A DNA stretch of 32,102 bases, taken from NCBI GenBank assembly GCA_903824675.1, contig CAIJXV010000012.1, forward strand, positions 1-32,102, in the 5' to 3' direction. The notes beneath the pieces are model-generated. The model saw only the letters and a program-made list of their open reading frames with translations, had not been told where the DNA came from and did no database searches. The DNA comes from an uncultured bacterium. GTDB taxonomy: Bacteria > Verrucomicrobiota > Kiritimatiellia > CAIKKV01 > CAIJXV01. A program made the translations under genes and the position numbers. Shown here in pieces: positions 24,472 through 32,102 of this stretch (position 1 is the first letter of the stretch; each line of letters starts with the position of its first letter).

Positions 24472-25694
24472 CCGCTTTGCTCCTTTTGTGATTTCCAAGC
24501 GGCCAGATGAGGCCACGCTGTCGGGGGCTCAAAGCCCAATTGGGGGGTCGATGGATTAAAGAAGTTATCAGAGGCCTGACCGACCACTTCCATCGCCTCT
24601 AGCTTCAGATGCTCAGCTGCTATCAGGTAATTCAAATAGGGAATGAGGGCGAGGTCAAACCCCATCAGCCGGGAGGCAACGCAATCCACTTCCAGCAATC
24701 CCTCCCCAACAACAAGGGTCTTGGACGCTTTGGCAACCGGGCAAAAAGGGCCATCCCCCTCACCGCCCACAATTCCATCCACCACGGAAAGCGTTCTCCT
24801 GTTTCTGCTTTTCATGCCATTGTAAAGATCAACCACCATGCGCCAAATCGTATCGTTGCCGTGCCAGGCACCTCTTTTTTGAACCCGGGCGAATCGACTT
24901 TTCACCCATTCCATAAAGGATGGATATTCGTCCCCCCCGATCCCCGGCCAACCATTCCGCCAATGCACGAGGAGATTTTTATTATGTGTCGCTCCGACCA
25001 AGCCCTTCAGATTGAGAGTGGTTCCTACCTTATGGTGCGTCTTGAGTTTGGGAATTGAAATATACACATCAGCGTTAAACAGCGAGGCAGAGAATTCATA
25101 TTCCTGATTCGGACCCGTGTGGCGCGCAACGGTTTCACTGCGATCGGTAAAGACCCCGCGAAACAGTCGGGGATTAACCCCATTCAACAGGGATTTTCTG
25201 CCGAGATTCACCTTCACGAATCCCTGGGGATCGCCGGGTTGTGAGATCATTTTTTCCTTGATCCCATAATGTTTCAGGTCGGCGCATCGCAACGGCCGGA
25301 GGTCAACCAACTCGCACGGAACTTCATACCGGCTCCCCAAATCATCAAGCTGGGCAAGGGCTTTCAATTTTTCAAAGTCGGCATCAATTGACGGATTATC
25401 CCCAATAATAATCCGTCCTTTTCCGTCCAACGCGAGGGCAACATAATCGGCGACGCCCCGGATCACCGCAGGATGCGTGATTGTGGAATACACATCATCC
25501 TGCCGTGCACACGACTTTCGGTACTCGTGGGCAACCCAATTGGGTTTTATAAATACCGTATCTCCTGGCTTGATCAGGCTGGAGAGGGGATTCTCCGATG
25601 GCATATTGAGAAGTTCAAACGATTCCGCAAGGGCTCTCTTGACGGTTTCTTCGCGGTAATCTGTGGCGCTCACAATCGCAACCCGATTCTTCAT
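24468..25694 (-). CDS. DUF362 family protein
   Basis: A 408-aa DUF362 protein: FIKPNWV (about 48-54), THPAVIRGVADYV, IIGDNPS, and the family core ISIPKLKTHHKVGTTLNLKG with VGATHNKN, then VVDGIVGGEGDGP. It has no ferredoxin-type CxxCxxC set, unlike some relatives. The biochemical role of the family is unsettled. It overlaps the upstream asparagine-synthase-like gene by 1 nt and the downstream tagD-like gene by 4 nt, which strongly suggests a shared pathway in making a polymer substituent. Whether it acts on the product of either neighbour is inference. Confidence 0.85.
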   Translation of the reverse strand: MKNRVAIVSATDYREETVKRALAESFELLNMPSENPLSSLIKPGDTVFIKPNWVAHEYRKSCARQDDVYSTITHPAVIRGVADYVALALDGKGRIIIGDNPSIDADFEKLKALAQLDDLGSRYEVPCELVDLRPLRCADLKHYGIKEKMISQPGDPQGFVKVNLGRKSLLNGVNPRLFRGVFTDRSETVARHTGPNQEYEFSASLFNADVYISIPKLKTHHKVGTTLNLKGLVGATHNKNLLVHWRNGWPGIGGDEYPSFMEWVKSRFARVQKRGAWHGNDTIWRMVVDLYNGMKSRNRRTLSVVDGIVGGEGDGPFCPVAKASKTLVVGEGLLEVDCVASRLMGFDLALIPYLNYLIAAEHLKLEAMEVVGQASDNFFNPSTPQLGFEPPTAWPHLAAWKSQKEQSG

Positions 25695-26740
25695 TACAGG
25701 GTCTCCGCTAAGTTCAAAAAACGTTCAAGGCAATAGATGATCCATTTTTGATCACCAGTAAAGGCGGCGACGGGAAACGGTGAGAGAAACTCCTCCCGTC
25801 GAGGCCCCCGCCAGTCCTTTAGCCATTGATCCATTGGCCTCGCAAAAGGAATCTTTTCGGCTGGCTTCATTCCGTCATATCGGCGACTAAAGAGTTCTCG
25901 CAAAATGTATTTGCTTTCCCCAGCCCTGATTCGAGTCAGGTCAAGTGGATGATTGAGCTTGAGATCTTCAAACGGTTGCGCCGTCTTGCATCCGGCAGCG
26001 CCGATCGCATTTCCAAACGCTTGGACAATGCCCAGGCCGTGAACGGTTTTCAAAAAAGCGATAAAGTCTATTCCATCTGGAGTCCTGTACGGCTCGTATA
26101 TCTTCAGGATATCGACCGGTTCCTTGAGCGCTTTTGTTGGATCAACAAAGGTATACCGCCGAACAAAATCATCAAACGTCCAGTCTCGTGATAACAATTT
26201 GTCCAGACCGCCAAAAGTGGAATCAGCGCCGTTACCGAGGACTAACGTGTCTACTCCTTGTGAAGCGGCATAGCTCGCTGCTTTGAAAAGCGCCGGCTCA
26301 ACAGCATGAAGAGGCGCGTTCTTGCGTCGCATCAGCCCGTCCATGGTGCCCTGATAATCGTCCCAAGAAACTTTCACAATACGATGGTCCAGTCCCATTT
26401 TCTCCGCATAGCGAGAAGCCGCAACCGATTCACCCACCGCCCCTTCAGCTTCAAAGTCAATGGTGATTGCCAGTGTCCCTTTGGGCATATAGGAAGCCAC
26501 AATTGCGGAATCAATTCCGCCACTGAGCAAAACAGCAACCCCTGGCTGCTTGGCTATGAACCCTAGAAGCTTGGCCAATGCCTCGTCAACTTCTCCGGCG
26601 GTCCCGACTGCGATCTGTTCGGCGAGCTCGACATGCGGGTACTCAGGAGCCAGGCCTTTTTTCCAACTTTTGCCAGAAACGGTTACATAACGGAAGGCTA
26701 GACAAGAACTTAAACAAAAACGATCGAATTTTGTACTCAT
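25694..26740 (-). CDS. Stand-alone asparagine-synthase-type ATP-pyrophosphatase
   Basis: A 348-aa protein with only the synthetase half of AsnB. The PP-loop SGGIDSA is at 73-79, followed by LAITIDFE, GNGADSTFGGLDKLL and a Pro/Asp-rich C-terminus. It lacks the N-terminal Cys2 glutaminase, so it must use free ammonia, another amine or a partner glutaminase. Start 26740 is set by AAAGGAAG 7-8 nt upstream; the longer frame lacks this. It differs from the full-length AsnB-like protein at 9698-11575. It is the first gene of the coupled four-gene module, and activation of a carboxyl as acyl-adenylate for amide formation is the likely chemistry. Confidence 0.82.
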   Translation of the reverse strand: MSTKFDRFCLSSCLAFRYVTVSGKSWKKGLAPEYPHVELAEQIAVGTAGEVDEALAKLLGFIAKQPGVAVLLSGGIDSAIVASYMPKGTLAITIDFEAEGAVGESVAASRYAEKMGLDHRIVKVSWDDYQGTMDGLMRRKNAPLHAVEPALFKAASYAASQGVDTLVLGNGADSTFGGLDKLLSRDWTFDDFVRRYTFVDPTKALKEPVDILKIYEPYRTPDGIDFIAFLKTVHGLGIVQAFGNAIGAAGCKTAQPFEDLKLNHPLDLTRIRAGESKYILRELFSRRYDGMKPAEKIPFARPMDQWLKDWRGPRREEFLSPFPVAAFTGDQKWIIYCLERFLNLAETL

Positions 26741-26808
26741 GTTCAGACTTCCTTTATTAAGGATTTCCAACAATCCTCATTTGGCAGGTGTCGCGCTTGT
26801 AGCCCGAT

Positions 26809-28158
26809 TCACGATATCCGGGTTTCGAGTTTCAATCCTACCATCGAAGCCGGGGCACTTACCCGACCGGTAGTCCACTGAATGGGTAACGCAAGCAGGA
26901 CATCTCTTCGGGCTCCACTCCATTTTGCCGCGTAACTCCCCACATCTGAAATTTCAAAGGAGGGACCTTCTTGTTCGTCTAATAGTTGCACGTTTGGAAT
27001 TCCACACGCAAGAGTCAGCCGGTATCGGCCCGGCGCAAGGGTGTTGGGTGGAATCTGGAACTCCGTACGATAGTCCCCGTTCTCCCGATTCGATAGCAGT
27101 TCCGGTTGACTGTCAATATCAGCGGTTGACATCACGTGAGTCCCTCTTGCATGCCAAACATGGCAAACCAATTGAACTTGTTTACTCAGGGTGGGGACCC
27201 GGTAAGACATCACAACATGAATGGGCAAACTTAACGGAATCACGGCTTGTGGCGTGTTCCCATCACTGCTGATGAATGCGCGGGTGAAATGCACGTGGTT
27301 GCTGTCCGTCGGGTAACTGACGAGACCATTATCCGGTGTCGTGCCCGCGAGGTATTTATTGGTCACTTCCGCTGAAGGACCATCCTGCACAACCCCGCCA
27401 TTTGCGAAACATATTGCACGATTGCACAACATGGTGACCGCCCCCATATTGTGGCTCACAAAAAGAACCGTTCGCCCTTCCTGGGCCACGCTCCCCATCT
27501 TGCCCAAACATTTTCGTTGGAATTCGGCATCGCCGACCGCCAAGACTTCGTCCACCAAGAGAATCTCTGGATCCAAATGAGCGGCAACGGCGAAGGCCAG
27601 GCGAACATACATTCCGGAAGAGTAGCGTTTGACGGGTGTATCGATGAATTTATCTAATTCCGAAAAATCCACGATTTCATCGAATTTGGCCTCAATCTCC
27701 CTTTTGCGCATCCCCAGGATTGCGCCATTAAGAAAAATGTTTTCGCGGCCGGTCAACTCCGGATGGAATCCGGTTCCAACCTCCAGCAAGCTCGCAACCC
27801 GGCCCCGTAAAATGGCCCGGCCACTCGTCGGCTCAGTAATTCGGCTCAAAATTTTTAATAATGTACTCTTCCCAGCCCCGTTCCGGCCGATCACCCCCAA
27901 TACTTCTCCCCGCTGGACTTTGAACGAAACATCGCGTAGGGCCCAGAAGTCTTGGGATTCCGAAGGATCCGTTGGTCGTTGTTTGTTGTTACCTTGCCTG
28001 TTTAAGTTGGGAATTGGTTGCTCGTTCTTGTTCGTCGAAGACGAACGCCGTAGTCGTTGTAAAAACCGCTCGGCGCTTTCGCGGAGGGAAGACATGCCAA
28101 TCTGGCCCAGCCGGTAGCGCTTGCTGAGGTTTTCGACGGTGATGATTGTATCGTTCAT
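26809..28158 (-). CDS. wzt: Wzt-type ABC transporter ATP-binding protein with C-terminal domain
   Basis: A 449-aa ATPase. Walker A GRNGAGKST (91-99), signature YSSGM (180-184), Walker B ILLVDE (200-205) and H-loop SHN (236-238) are intact. Residues ~290-449 form a beta-rich extension of Wzt-C type, known in O-antigen transporters to recognise the glycan end. Residues 42-63 (NEQPIPNLNRQGNNKQ region) are encoded by simple repeat A at 27971-28034, lying in the variable linker before FWALRDVSF. The permease gene is next upstream. Together they export a finished polymer, in contrast to Wzx/Wzy assembly. Confidence 0.93.
   Translation of the reverse strand: MNDTIITVENLSKRYRLGQIGMSSLRESAERFLQRLRRSSSTNKNEQPIPNLNRQGNNKQRPTDPSESQDFWALRDVSFKVQRGEVLGVIGRNGAGKSTLLKILSRITEPTSGRAILRGRVASLLEVGTGFHPELTGRENIFLNGAILGMRKREIEAKFDEIVDFSELDKFIDTPVKRYSSGMYVRLAFAVAAHLDPEILLVDEVLAVGDAEFQRKCLGKMGSVAQEGRTVLFVSHNMGAVTMLCNRAICFANGGVVQDGPSAEVTNKYLAGTTPDNGLVSYPTDSNHVHFTRAFISSDGNTPQAVIPLSLPIHVVMSYRVPTLSKQVQLVCHVWHARGTHVMSTADIDSQPELLSNRENGDYRTEFQIPPNTLAPGRYRLTLACGIPNVQLLDEQEGPSFEISDVGSYAAKWSGARRDVLLALPIQWTTGRVSAPASMVGLKLETRIS
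27971..28034. repeat. Repeat A inside the wzt gene
   Basis: GTTGGTCGTTGTTTGTTGTT and TTGGGAATTGGTTGCTCGTT blocks resemble the intergenic A repeats (for example 6907-6935). The stretch encodes about 21 Asn/Gln/Pro-rich residues in a loop ahead of the Walker A motif. The frame remains open. Confidence 0.65.
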
Positions 28159-28171
28159 TGAGTGAATTGGA

Positions 28172-28280
28172 GGCGTTAGGCGTTTAGCCTGTAGGTCTTT
28201 AGCGAGCGTTAAATGGCAAAAGTTGAGTTCAAATGCAAAAATTCTTCCTACAGCCTAAAACCCTACAGTCTAAACTCCTG
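28172..28280. repeat. Inverted pair of simple repeat G between wzm and wzt
   Basis: GTTAGGCGTTTAGCCTGTAG (about 28176-28195) and the inverted CCTACAGCCTAAAACCCTAC (about 28247-28266). Related single copies lie at 30683-30712 and 31047-31075. The pair could fold into a stem in the transcript between the permease and ATPase genes. Confidence 0.65.
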
Positions 28281-28295
28281 CTTTAGTTCCGCGAT

Positions 28296-29150
28296 TTATA
28301 TCGTATCCACCACCGTCTTCTCCACTTTGGTGAAAAAGCCCAGGCCGACGACCAGAAGAACAAGGGTTCCTGTTACTGAGAATCCGATCAGTTTCGCATC
28401 CGGTGTACCCACTTCCAGAATGCTCCACTTGAACATTTCTACCACTCCGGACATCGGATTTAGGGCCACCCAAATCCGCCATTTCTCTGGAATCGCCGAA
28501 TACGTGTAAATTACCGGCGTCGCATAGAGCCACAGTTGAACCAAAAATCCCGACAATACCGTGAAATCCCGGTATTTTGCCGTCAGTGCCGCCAAACAAA
28601 GCCCCGTTCCCAATCCCACTGCCGCCGTTTGCAGGAGAATCAGCGGGATCCAGAGGATCCGCCAACCCAATTCTAATTGCGCTCCCGCCGGGGTGAATCC
28701 ATTGAAATAAATCCAAAACACGATCAGCAGGCCCAATTGGACCAGTAATGCCATGAATTTTGAAACGACGATGGACAGGGGGATGATCAATCGCGGAAAA
28801 TAGACCTTACTAAAGAGGTGCGCGTTGGTGGTAAATGCCGCACCGGTCCCCGTTAAGCATCCAGAAAAATAATTCCACGGAACCATGCCGCACAGGTAAA
28901 ATAGCGCGGGTGGCACCCCATCGGTCCCCAACCGGGCAATTTGACCAAAAATGACCGTGAAAACCAGGGTTGTGAGCAGGGGCTGAATGATAAACCACAG
29001 CGGGCCGAGGATGGTTTGTTTGTATTGGGATATGAAATCCCGTCGCACCAGAATCATTAACAGATCCCGGTAATGCATGAGATCCCGCCAGGGAATGTGA
29101 AACCATCCCCGGGTGGGCTCTATGATCAGTTCGTAGTTTTGTTCAGACAT
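28296..29150 (-). CDS. wzm: Wzm-type ABC-2 transporter permease
   Basis: A 284-aa ABC-2 permease with about six membrane segments. It has the amphipathic YRDLLMILVRRDFISQYKQT start, GPLWFIIQPLL, FYLCGMVPWNYF, FPRLIIPLSIVVSKF and LWLYATPVIYTYSAIP followed by NPMSGVVEMFKW, all typical of polysaccharide export permeases. It pairs with the downstream Wzt. Spacing of about 137 bp, filled with repeat G, separates them. No repeat insertion lies in the coding sequence. Confidence 0.93.
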   Translation of the reverse strand: MSEQNYELIIEPTRGWFHIPWRDLMHYRDLLMILVRRDFISQYKQTILGPLWFIIQPLLTTLVFTVIFGQIARLGTDGVPPALFYLCGMVPWNYFSGCLTGTGAAFTTNAHLFSKVYFPRLIIPLSIVVSKFMALLVQLGLLIVFWIYFNGFTPAGAQLELGWRILWIPLILLQTAAVGLGTGLCLAALTAKYRDFTVLSGFLVQLWLYATPVIYTYSAIPEKWRIWVALNPMSGVVEMFKWSILEVGTPDAKLIGFSVTGTLVLLVVGLGFFTKVEKTVVDTI

Positions 29151-29212
29151 GGGGCAAAGTTGTTCGTTGCTAAGTTGTTGGTTGCTCGGAATTCATCCGT
29201 CTTCATACGATG

Positions 29213-30136
29213 TCAGATATTTTCACCTGGCCCGATTTCGTTCGTTAATGACTTAACCAGTCGCCCAAAACATCCGGAGTGGTACATTTCCTGAATTAAC
29301 GGCACTTTTGCGAGAACATTAAAGACTTGAAGCGGCCATAACCGTTTAAACGTAAAACCAGCAGCACGGAGTTGCCCTCCCTGGAAACGCGAGCGACGCA
29401 TGGCTCGGCGCAAGCCGTGGAGGGTGATTTTGTTCAGATACTCGCCCGGTCGATCGCTCAGGTTATCGATCCCTTTCCAACGCGCGGACGGAGGATCAGA
29501 ATCCCACATGGTGGGTTGATAGGATGGATCATCAACGATGCGCCGCACCGCATCGAGAATCTGTTGGTCGGAAAAGAAAACGGTGGCAAACGGGATCGGA
29601 ATGATCCCGGTCAGATGCGACGCCATGTGGTTGTACCACCCCACCGTGGTGAAATAGCAAACCCCGCCGGGTCGCAACATTGAATAAGCCAGATCGAGCA
29701 TGGCAACCGGATCTTTGACATGCTCCAAGCTATCGATCAAAAGCACGATGTCATAGGGGCCGGAACGCAACGGGTCCTGCTCGCGAACCGCGATGAACTG
29801 CAGGCGGGCCCTCGAATCCGCATCCAGATGGGCTGCTGCCAGACGCTGGGCCGATCCGATCTCTTCCTGGTTGATGTCCACCCCCACGACTCTCCGGGCA
29901 CCGGCGCGAGCAATATACCCGGTGCGCCCCCCTAATCCACATCCAATGTCGAGGATGGTTTTGCCCGGAAGCTGCGCCATCAGGTCAAAACATTTGGCGA
30001 AATAGGCTGCCGAAGAATCAAATTGCCACTGCCAATAATCGCCGGGATCCGAATGGCGCATACCGGTCGCGCCCCCTTGGGCCGCTTGACGGCGGCGGAT
30101 TCGCACCGCCAGTTCATAACATACATTCAAACTCAC
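29213..30136 (-). CDS. SAM-dependent methyltransferase
   Basis: A 307-aa class I methyltransferase with a GTG start (30134-30136) and AAAGGA upstream. Motif I is ILDIGCGLGGRTGY (about 61-74), the acidic loop is VGVDINQEEI, and DIVLLIDSLEHVKDP follows. A long C-terminal region with Trp/Arg (PTMWDSDPPSARWKG) may bind acceptor. It is the first biosynthetic gene after the regulator and precedes wzm. In ABC-exported glycans a terminal methyl often sets chain length, which is possible here but unproven; modification of an inner sugar is equally likely. Confidence 0.87.
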   Translation of the reverse strand: MSLNVCYELAVRIRRRQAAQGGATGMRHSDPGDYWQWQFDSSAAYFAKCFDLMAQLPGKTILDIGCGLGGRTGYIARAGARRVVGVDINQEEIGSAQRLAAAHLDADSRARLQFIAVREQDPLRSGPYDIVLLIDSLEHVKDPVAMLDLAYSMLRPGGVCYFTTVGWYNHMASHLTGIIPIPFATVFFSDQQILDAVRRIVDDPSYQPTMWDSDPPSARWKGIDNLSDRPGEYLNKITLHGLRRAMRRSRFQGGQLRAAGFTFKRLWPLQVFNVLAKVPLIQEMYHSGCFGRLVKSLTNEIGPGENI

Positions 30137-30152
30137 TCGCGGGATTCCTTTG

Positions 30153-30181
30153 TATTTTCGCGCTCCGTGCGTTCGAAAATA
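30153..30181 (-). promoter_or_regulatory. Hairpin between regulator stop and first biosynthetic gene
   Basis: TATTTTCG (30153-30160) and CGAAAATA (30174-30181) form an 8-bp perfect stem extended by CGC/GCG around a short loop. It begins 1 nt past the regulator's TGA, and is followed by the AAAGGA of the methyltransferase gene. There is no T-run, so it looks more like an attenuator or RNA-processing hairpin than a strong terminator. Confidence 0.5.
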
Positions 30182-30182
30182 A

Positions 30183-30659
30183 TCACTTCAGCATCACCTT
30201 CACCAGGGGATTATCCCAAAATTTCTGCGCTTTTTTCTGGAAGGCACGGAGGCGGTCCAGCCGTTGCCGGATAAAGGCATCCCCATCCGCGCCGGTGACG
30301 CTCCGATCCGCCTCCTCGATGAATTGGCCCAACGCCTCGACCCGATGCCCGACGATCTCCTGTAATCCGCGCCGGATGATCTGGCCGAAATAGTCGTTCG
30401 CCTGGTAATAATCCCTGCGATCCCCCTTTACCCACACGCGCTGGACGGCGCCCAACGTTTCCAGTTGGCGCACGCACATGCTGGCGCTCCCCTTGCTGAT
30501 GGCGAGTTCGCGCTTGAGATCGTCCAGCGACCGGGCCTCGGCGCTGAAATACAGCAGGGCATAGATTTGCCCGGTTACGCGACCAAAACCGAGTACCTGG
30601 GTCAGGTGTCCGGCATCTTCAATGAAACGACGGACGACGGGATGTTCGATGGGACTCAT
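30183..30659 (-). CDS. GbsR/MarR-type winged-helix regulator
   Basis: A 158-aa protein: N-terminal helix (HPVVRRFIEDAGHLTQVLGFGRVTG), then a winged helix with SLDDLKRELAISKGSASMCVRQLETLGAVQRVWVKGDRRDYYQAN, the pattern of GbsR-like regulators. The C-terminal helices probably dimerise. It stands at the head of the locus and is followed after 46 bp by the first biosynthetic gene, so it is probably the local regulator. The effector is unknown. The start ATG has no clear Shine-Dalgarno; the leader is long (about 220 nt if the promoter below is right). Confidence 0.88.
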   Translation of the reverse strand: MSPIEHPVVRRFIEDAGHLTQVLGFGRVTGQIYALLYFSAEARSLDDLKRELAISKGSASMCVRQLETLGAVQRVWVKGDRRDYYQANDYFGQIIRRGLQEIVGHRVEALGQFIEEADRSVTGADGDAFIRQRLDRLRAFQKKAQKFWDNPLVKVMLK

Positions 30660-31250
30660 GGGAGGGAACGAAAAGGACGGTTTATAGGCGATAGGAGTTT
30701 AGGCAGTAGGTCGAACCGGTCGTGAGATGGAGCCGAGAGGATAGAGGGTAAGGAGCACGCGCTGCGCTTTGCCCGATGCTCCCTGCCTTCCCCGCCAACC
30801 ACTTTTCTGGCGGTTTCCGTCTGCCAATAGCAGACTCCGTCCCGGTGAATTATGCAGACGCACAATTCATTGCGTTCAATGCAAATTGAATCTACCATGA
30901 TCCTGAGGGGTGTGCAAGTTCTGATTTTCTAAATTCAGGGATGCAACAATCAGGTCGAGAGCGCCCATCCGCCTCGTGAAGGCCAGCTGCTTCGGCGGTC
31001 TCTCTCAGTGACTTCGTGCCTCTATGGTTATTGGGGAAGAAGGGTGATAGGCTGTAGGGGCTTAGTCGGTAGTTAAAAAGAGGTTTCAGGATTCGGGGTT
31101 CAGGCGGGAGATATCAGTCGGTCATGTCGAGCGCAGTCGAGACATCTCGCTTCCCCAGCGGGACTCGTCGCGCGTCCTCTGTTTTTTACCCATACCGAGT
31201 TCACTGATTAATTCAACGACTACGCGCTCTTGTGCTCTCCGGCTTCCCTC
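30660..31250. other. Leader and gene-free region upstream of the regulator
   Basis: No supported gene. It holds simple repeat G (30683-30712 and 31047-31075), a B-like stretch (30760-30790), the candidate promoter, a partial copy of the 287-bp repeat (about 30983-31032, GCTTCGGCGGTCTCTCTCAG) and family H (31124-31155). The frame at 30656-30898 is open, but its sequence is repeat-derived and low in conserved features. Confidence 0.6.
30863..30917 (-). promoter_or_regulatory. Candidate promoter and overlapping operator for the locus
   Basis: On the minus strand TTGCAC (30912-30917) and TAGATT (30889-30894) are separated by 17 nt, a plausible though imperfect sigma-70 promoter. Just downstream, CAATTCATTG-CGTT-CAATG plus AATTG (30863-30888) forms an imperfect palindrome across the expected start of transcription. 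That is a natural position for autorepression by the regulator. Function is inferred only. Confidence 0.4.
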
Positions 31251-31919
31251 AAGACCCAACGCGGACTGGATTGGCGCGCCGCGCGCGAAGACAGGCCGCT
31301 TCGGCGGTCTCTCTCAGTGACTTCGTGCCTCTGTGGTTAAACCTCTCTGCTTCTCCCTCGGACTTGTTCACCACCGATTCACCGAGGCACGGAGGATGAG
31401 AGAAAGACGTCTCACGCCCCCGATGCGGGCTGTCTTGTAAGGAAGCCTTTGCAATCCAGCCCGCGCGCTCTTTTGAGGGTACCGAGTTCACAGAATTTAC
31501 AGACGGATAGGTGGCTCCTGTGCACTCCTGCTCCTTCAAGACCCAACGCGGACTGGATTGGCGCGCCGCGCGCGAAGACAGGCCGCTTCGGCGGTCTCCC
31601 TCCGTGACTTCGTGCCTCTGGGGTGAAACCTCTCTGCTTCTCCCTCGGAATTGTTCACCACCGAGTCACTGAGGCACGGAGGATCAGAGGAATATGTCTC
31701 ACGCCCCCAAATGCGGGCCGTCTTGAAAGGAAGCCTTTGCAATCCTGCCCGCGCGCTCTTTTGAGGATACCGAGTTCACAGAATTTACAGACGGATAGGT
31801 GACTCCTGTGCTCTCTTGCTCCCTCAAGACCCAACGCGGACTGGATTGGCGCGCCGCGCGCGAAGACAGGCCGCTTCGGCGGTCTCTCTCAGTGACTTCG
31901 TGCCTCTGGGGTGAAACCT
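31251..31919. repeat. Tandem 287-bp repeat (about 2.3 copies)
   Basis: Units start AAGACCCAACGCGGACTGG at 31251, 31538 and 31826. Each has a GGCGCGCCGCGCGCG palindrome, the AGGCCGCTTCGGCGGTCT hairpin, a CAGTGACTTCGTGCCTCTG stretch and, in the complete units, its inverted relative CACCGAGGCACGGAGG. Units 1 and 2 are nearly identical; unit 3 diverges after about 31919. The minus-strand frames in each unit encode the same Arg-rich peptide and are taken as repeat by-products. Confidence 0.88.
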
Positions 31920-32102
31920 GCCCCTCGTCTCCCTCTGGATACCGGGCCCGTCCCCCACCTCGGCGTCGGAATCGCTATCGGAATCGGGGTCGTTCCCCTT
32001 CCCCTTGCGAAGGGGACAGAAAGGAACAGCCCACGGCGCGACGGAGCGCGCCACCCACATTATTCAGGCGACGAAAGCCGATCATTAACGTGGGAAGATC
32101 GG
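31920..32102. repeat. Simple repeat and repeat C copy 6 at the window end
   Basis: CGGAATCGCTATCGGAATCG at 31967-31986 is a short-period simple repeat. It is followed by GGCGCGACGGAGCGCGCC (about 32035-32052), a C-family palindrome like those at 1046-1076. No gene is seen. Confidence 0.65.

Noticed and set aside
30656-30898. 80-aa minus-strand frame upstream of the regulator
   Set aside because: No domain motif, overlaps the candidate promoter and runs into the regulator start; more likely leader sequence.
31249-32060. Three minus-strand frames sharing an Arg-rich C-terminus
   Set aside because: They recur with the 287-bp repeat; the shared peptide reflects repeat identity rather than a protein family.

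Overview
The window carries a surface-polysaccharide biosynthesis and export locus. All 25 intact genes I can support lie on the minus strand, so the locus reads from right (about 30.9 kb) to left. Organism: a Gram-negative-type, moderately GC-rich bacterium with a Wzm/Wzt exporter, a GbsR-type regulator heading the locus, a GxxExxY protein, a four-helix-bundle (S23/IVP-type) protein, weak Shine-Dalgarno use and very many short intergenic repeats. This fits an environmental member of the PVC/Omnitrophota-like lineages (Verrucomicrobiota, Kiritimatiellota, Lentisphaerota), but it is an inference from gene content and there is no marker gene in the window.

Layout, right to left. 32.1-30.7 kb: non-coding repeats, including a 287-bp tandem repeat, then a candidate promoter/operator. 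30.66-26.8 kb: GbsR/MarR regulator, methyltransferase, Wzm permease and Wzt ATPase with a C-terminal substrate-type domain. 26.7-22.7 kb: a tightly coupled module of a stand-alone asparagine-synthase-type ATPase, a DUF362 protein, a TagD-type cytidylyltransferase and a CDP-glycerol glycerophosphotransferase-like protein, suggesting phosphoglycerol-type (possibly amidated) decoration. 22.6-15.2 kb: three GT2, two GT4 and one GT-C glycosyltransferase. 15.0-9.7 kb: GT2, a PaaK/CapK-type adenylate-forming enzyme and a glutamine-dependent asparagine synthetase homologue. 9.5-0.4 kb: a GxxExxY (PD-(D/E)XK-fold) gene inside repeats, GT4, a radical SAM plus methyltransferase cassette, GT2, a four-helix-bundle gene, a deacetylase-like protein and a serine-acetyltransferase-like protein.

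How the genes work together (inference): glycosyltransferases assemble a glycan on a carrier not encoded here. Methyl, acetyl, phosphoglycerol and amide-type decorations are added, and Wzm/Wzt exports the product. No initiating sugar-phosphate transferase, Wzx, Wzy or nucleotide-sugar synthesis gene is visible, so these must lie outside the window.

The most unusual aspect is the repeat content. At least seven families of short inverted-repeat or simple-repeat DNA fill the gaps and often abut start or stop codons. In five genes a repeat lies inside the open reading frame without breaking it. One family (E) encloses a GxxExxY nuclease-fold gene, and a second E copy at 19.3 kb carries only the last bases of that gene. 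A 173-bp duplication of the start of one glycosyltransferase brackets the radical SAM/methyltransferase cassette.
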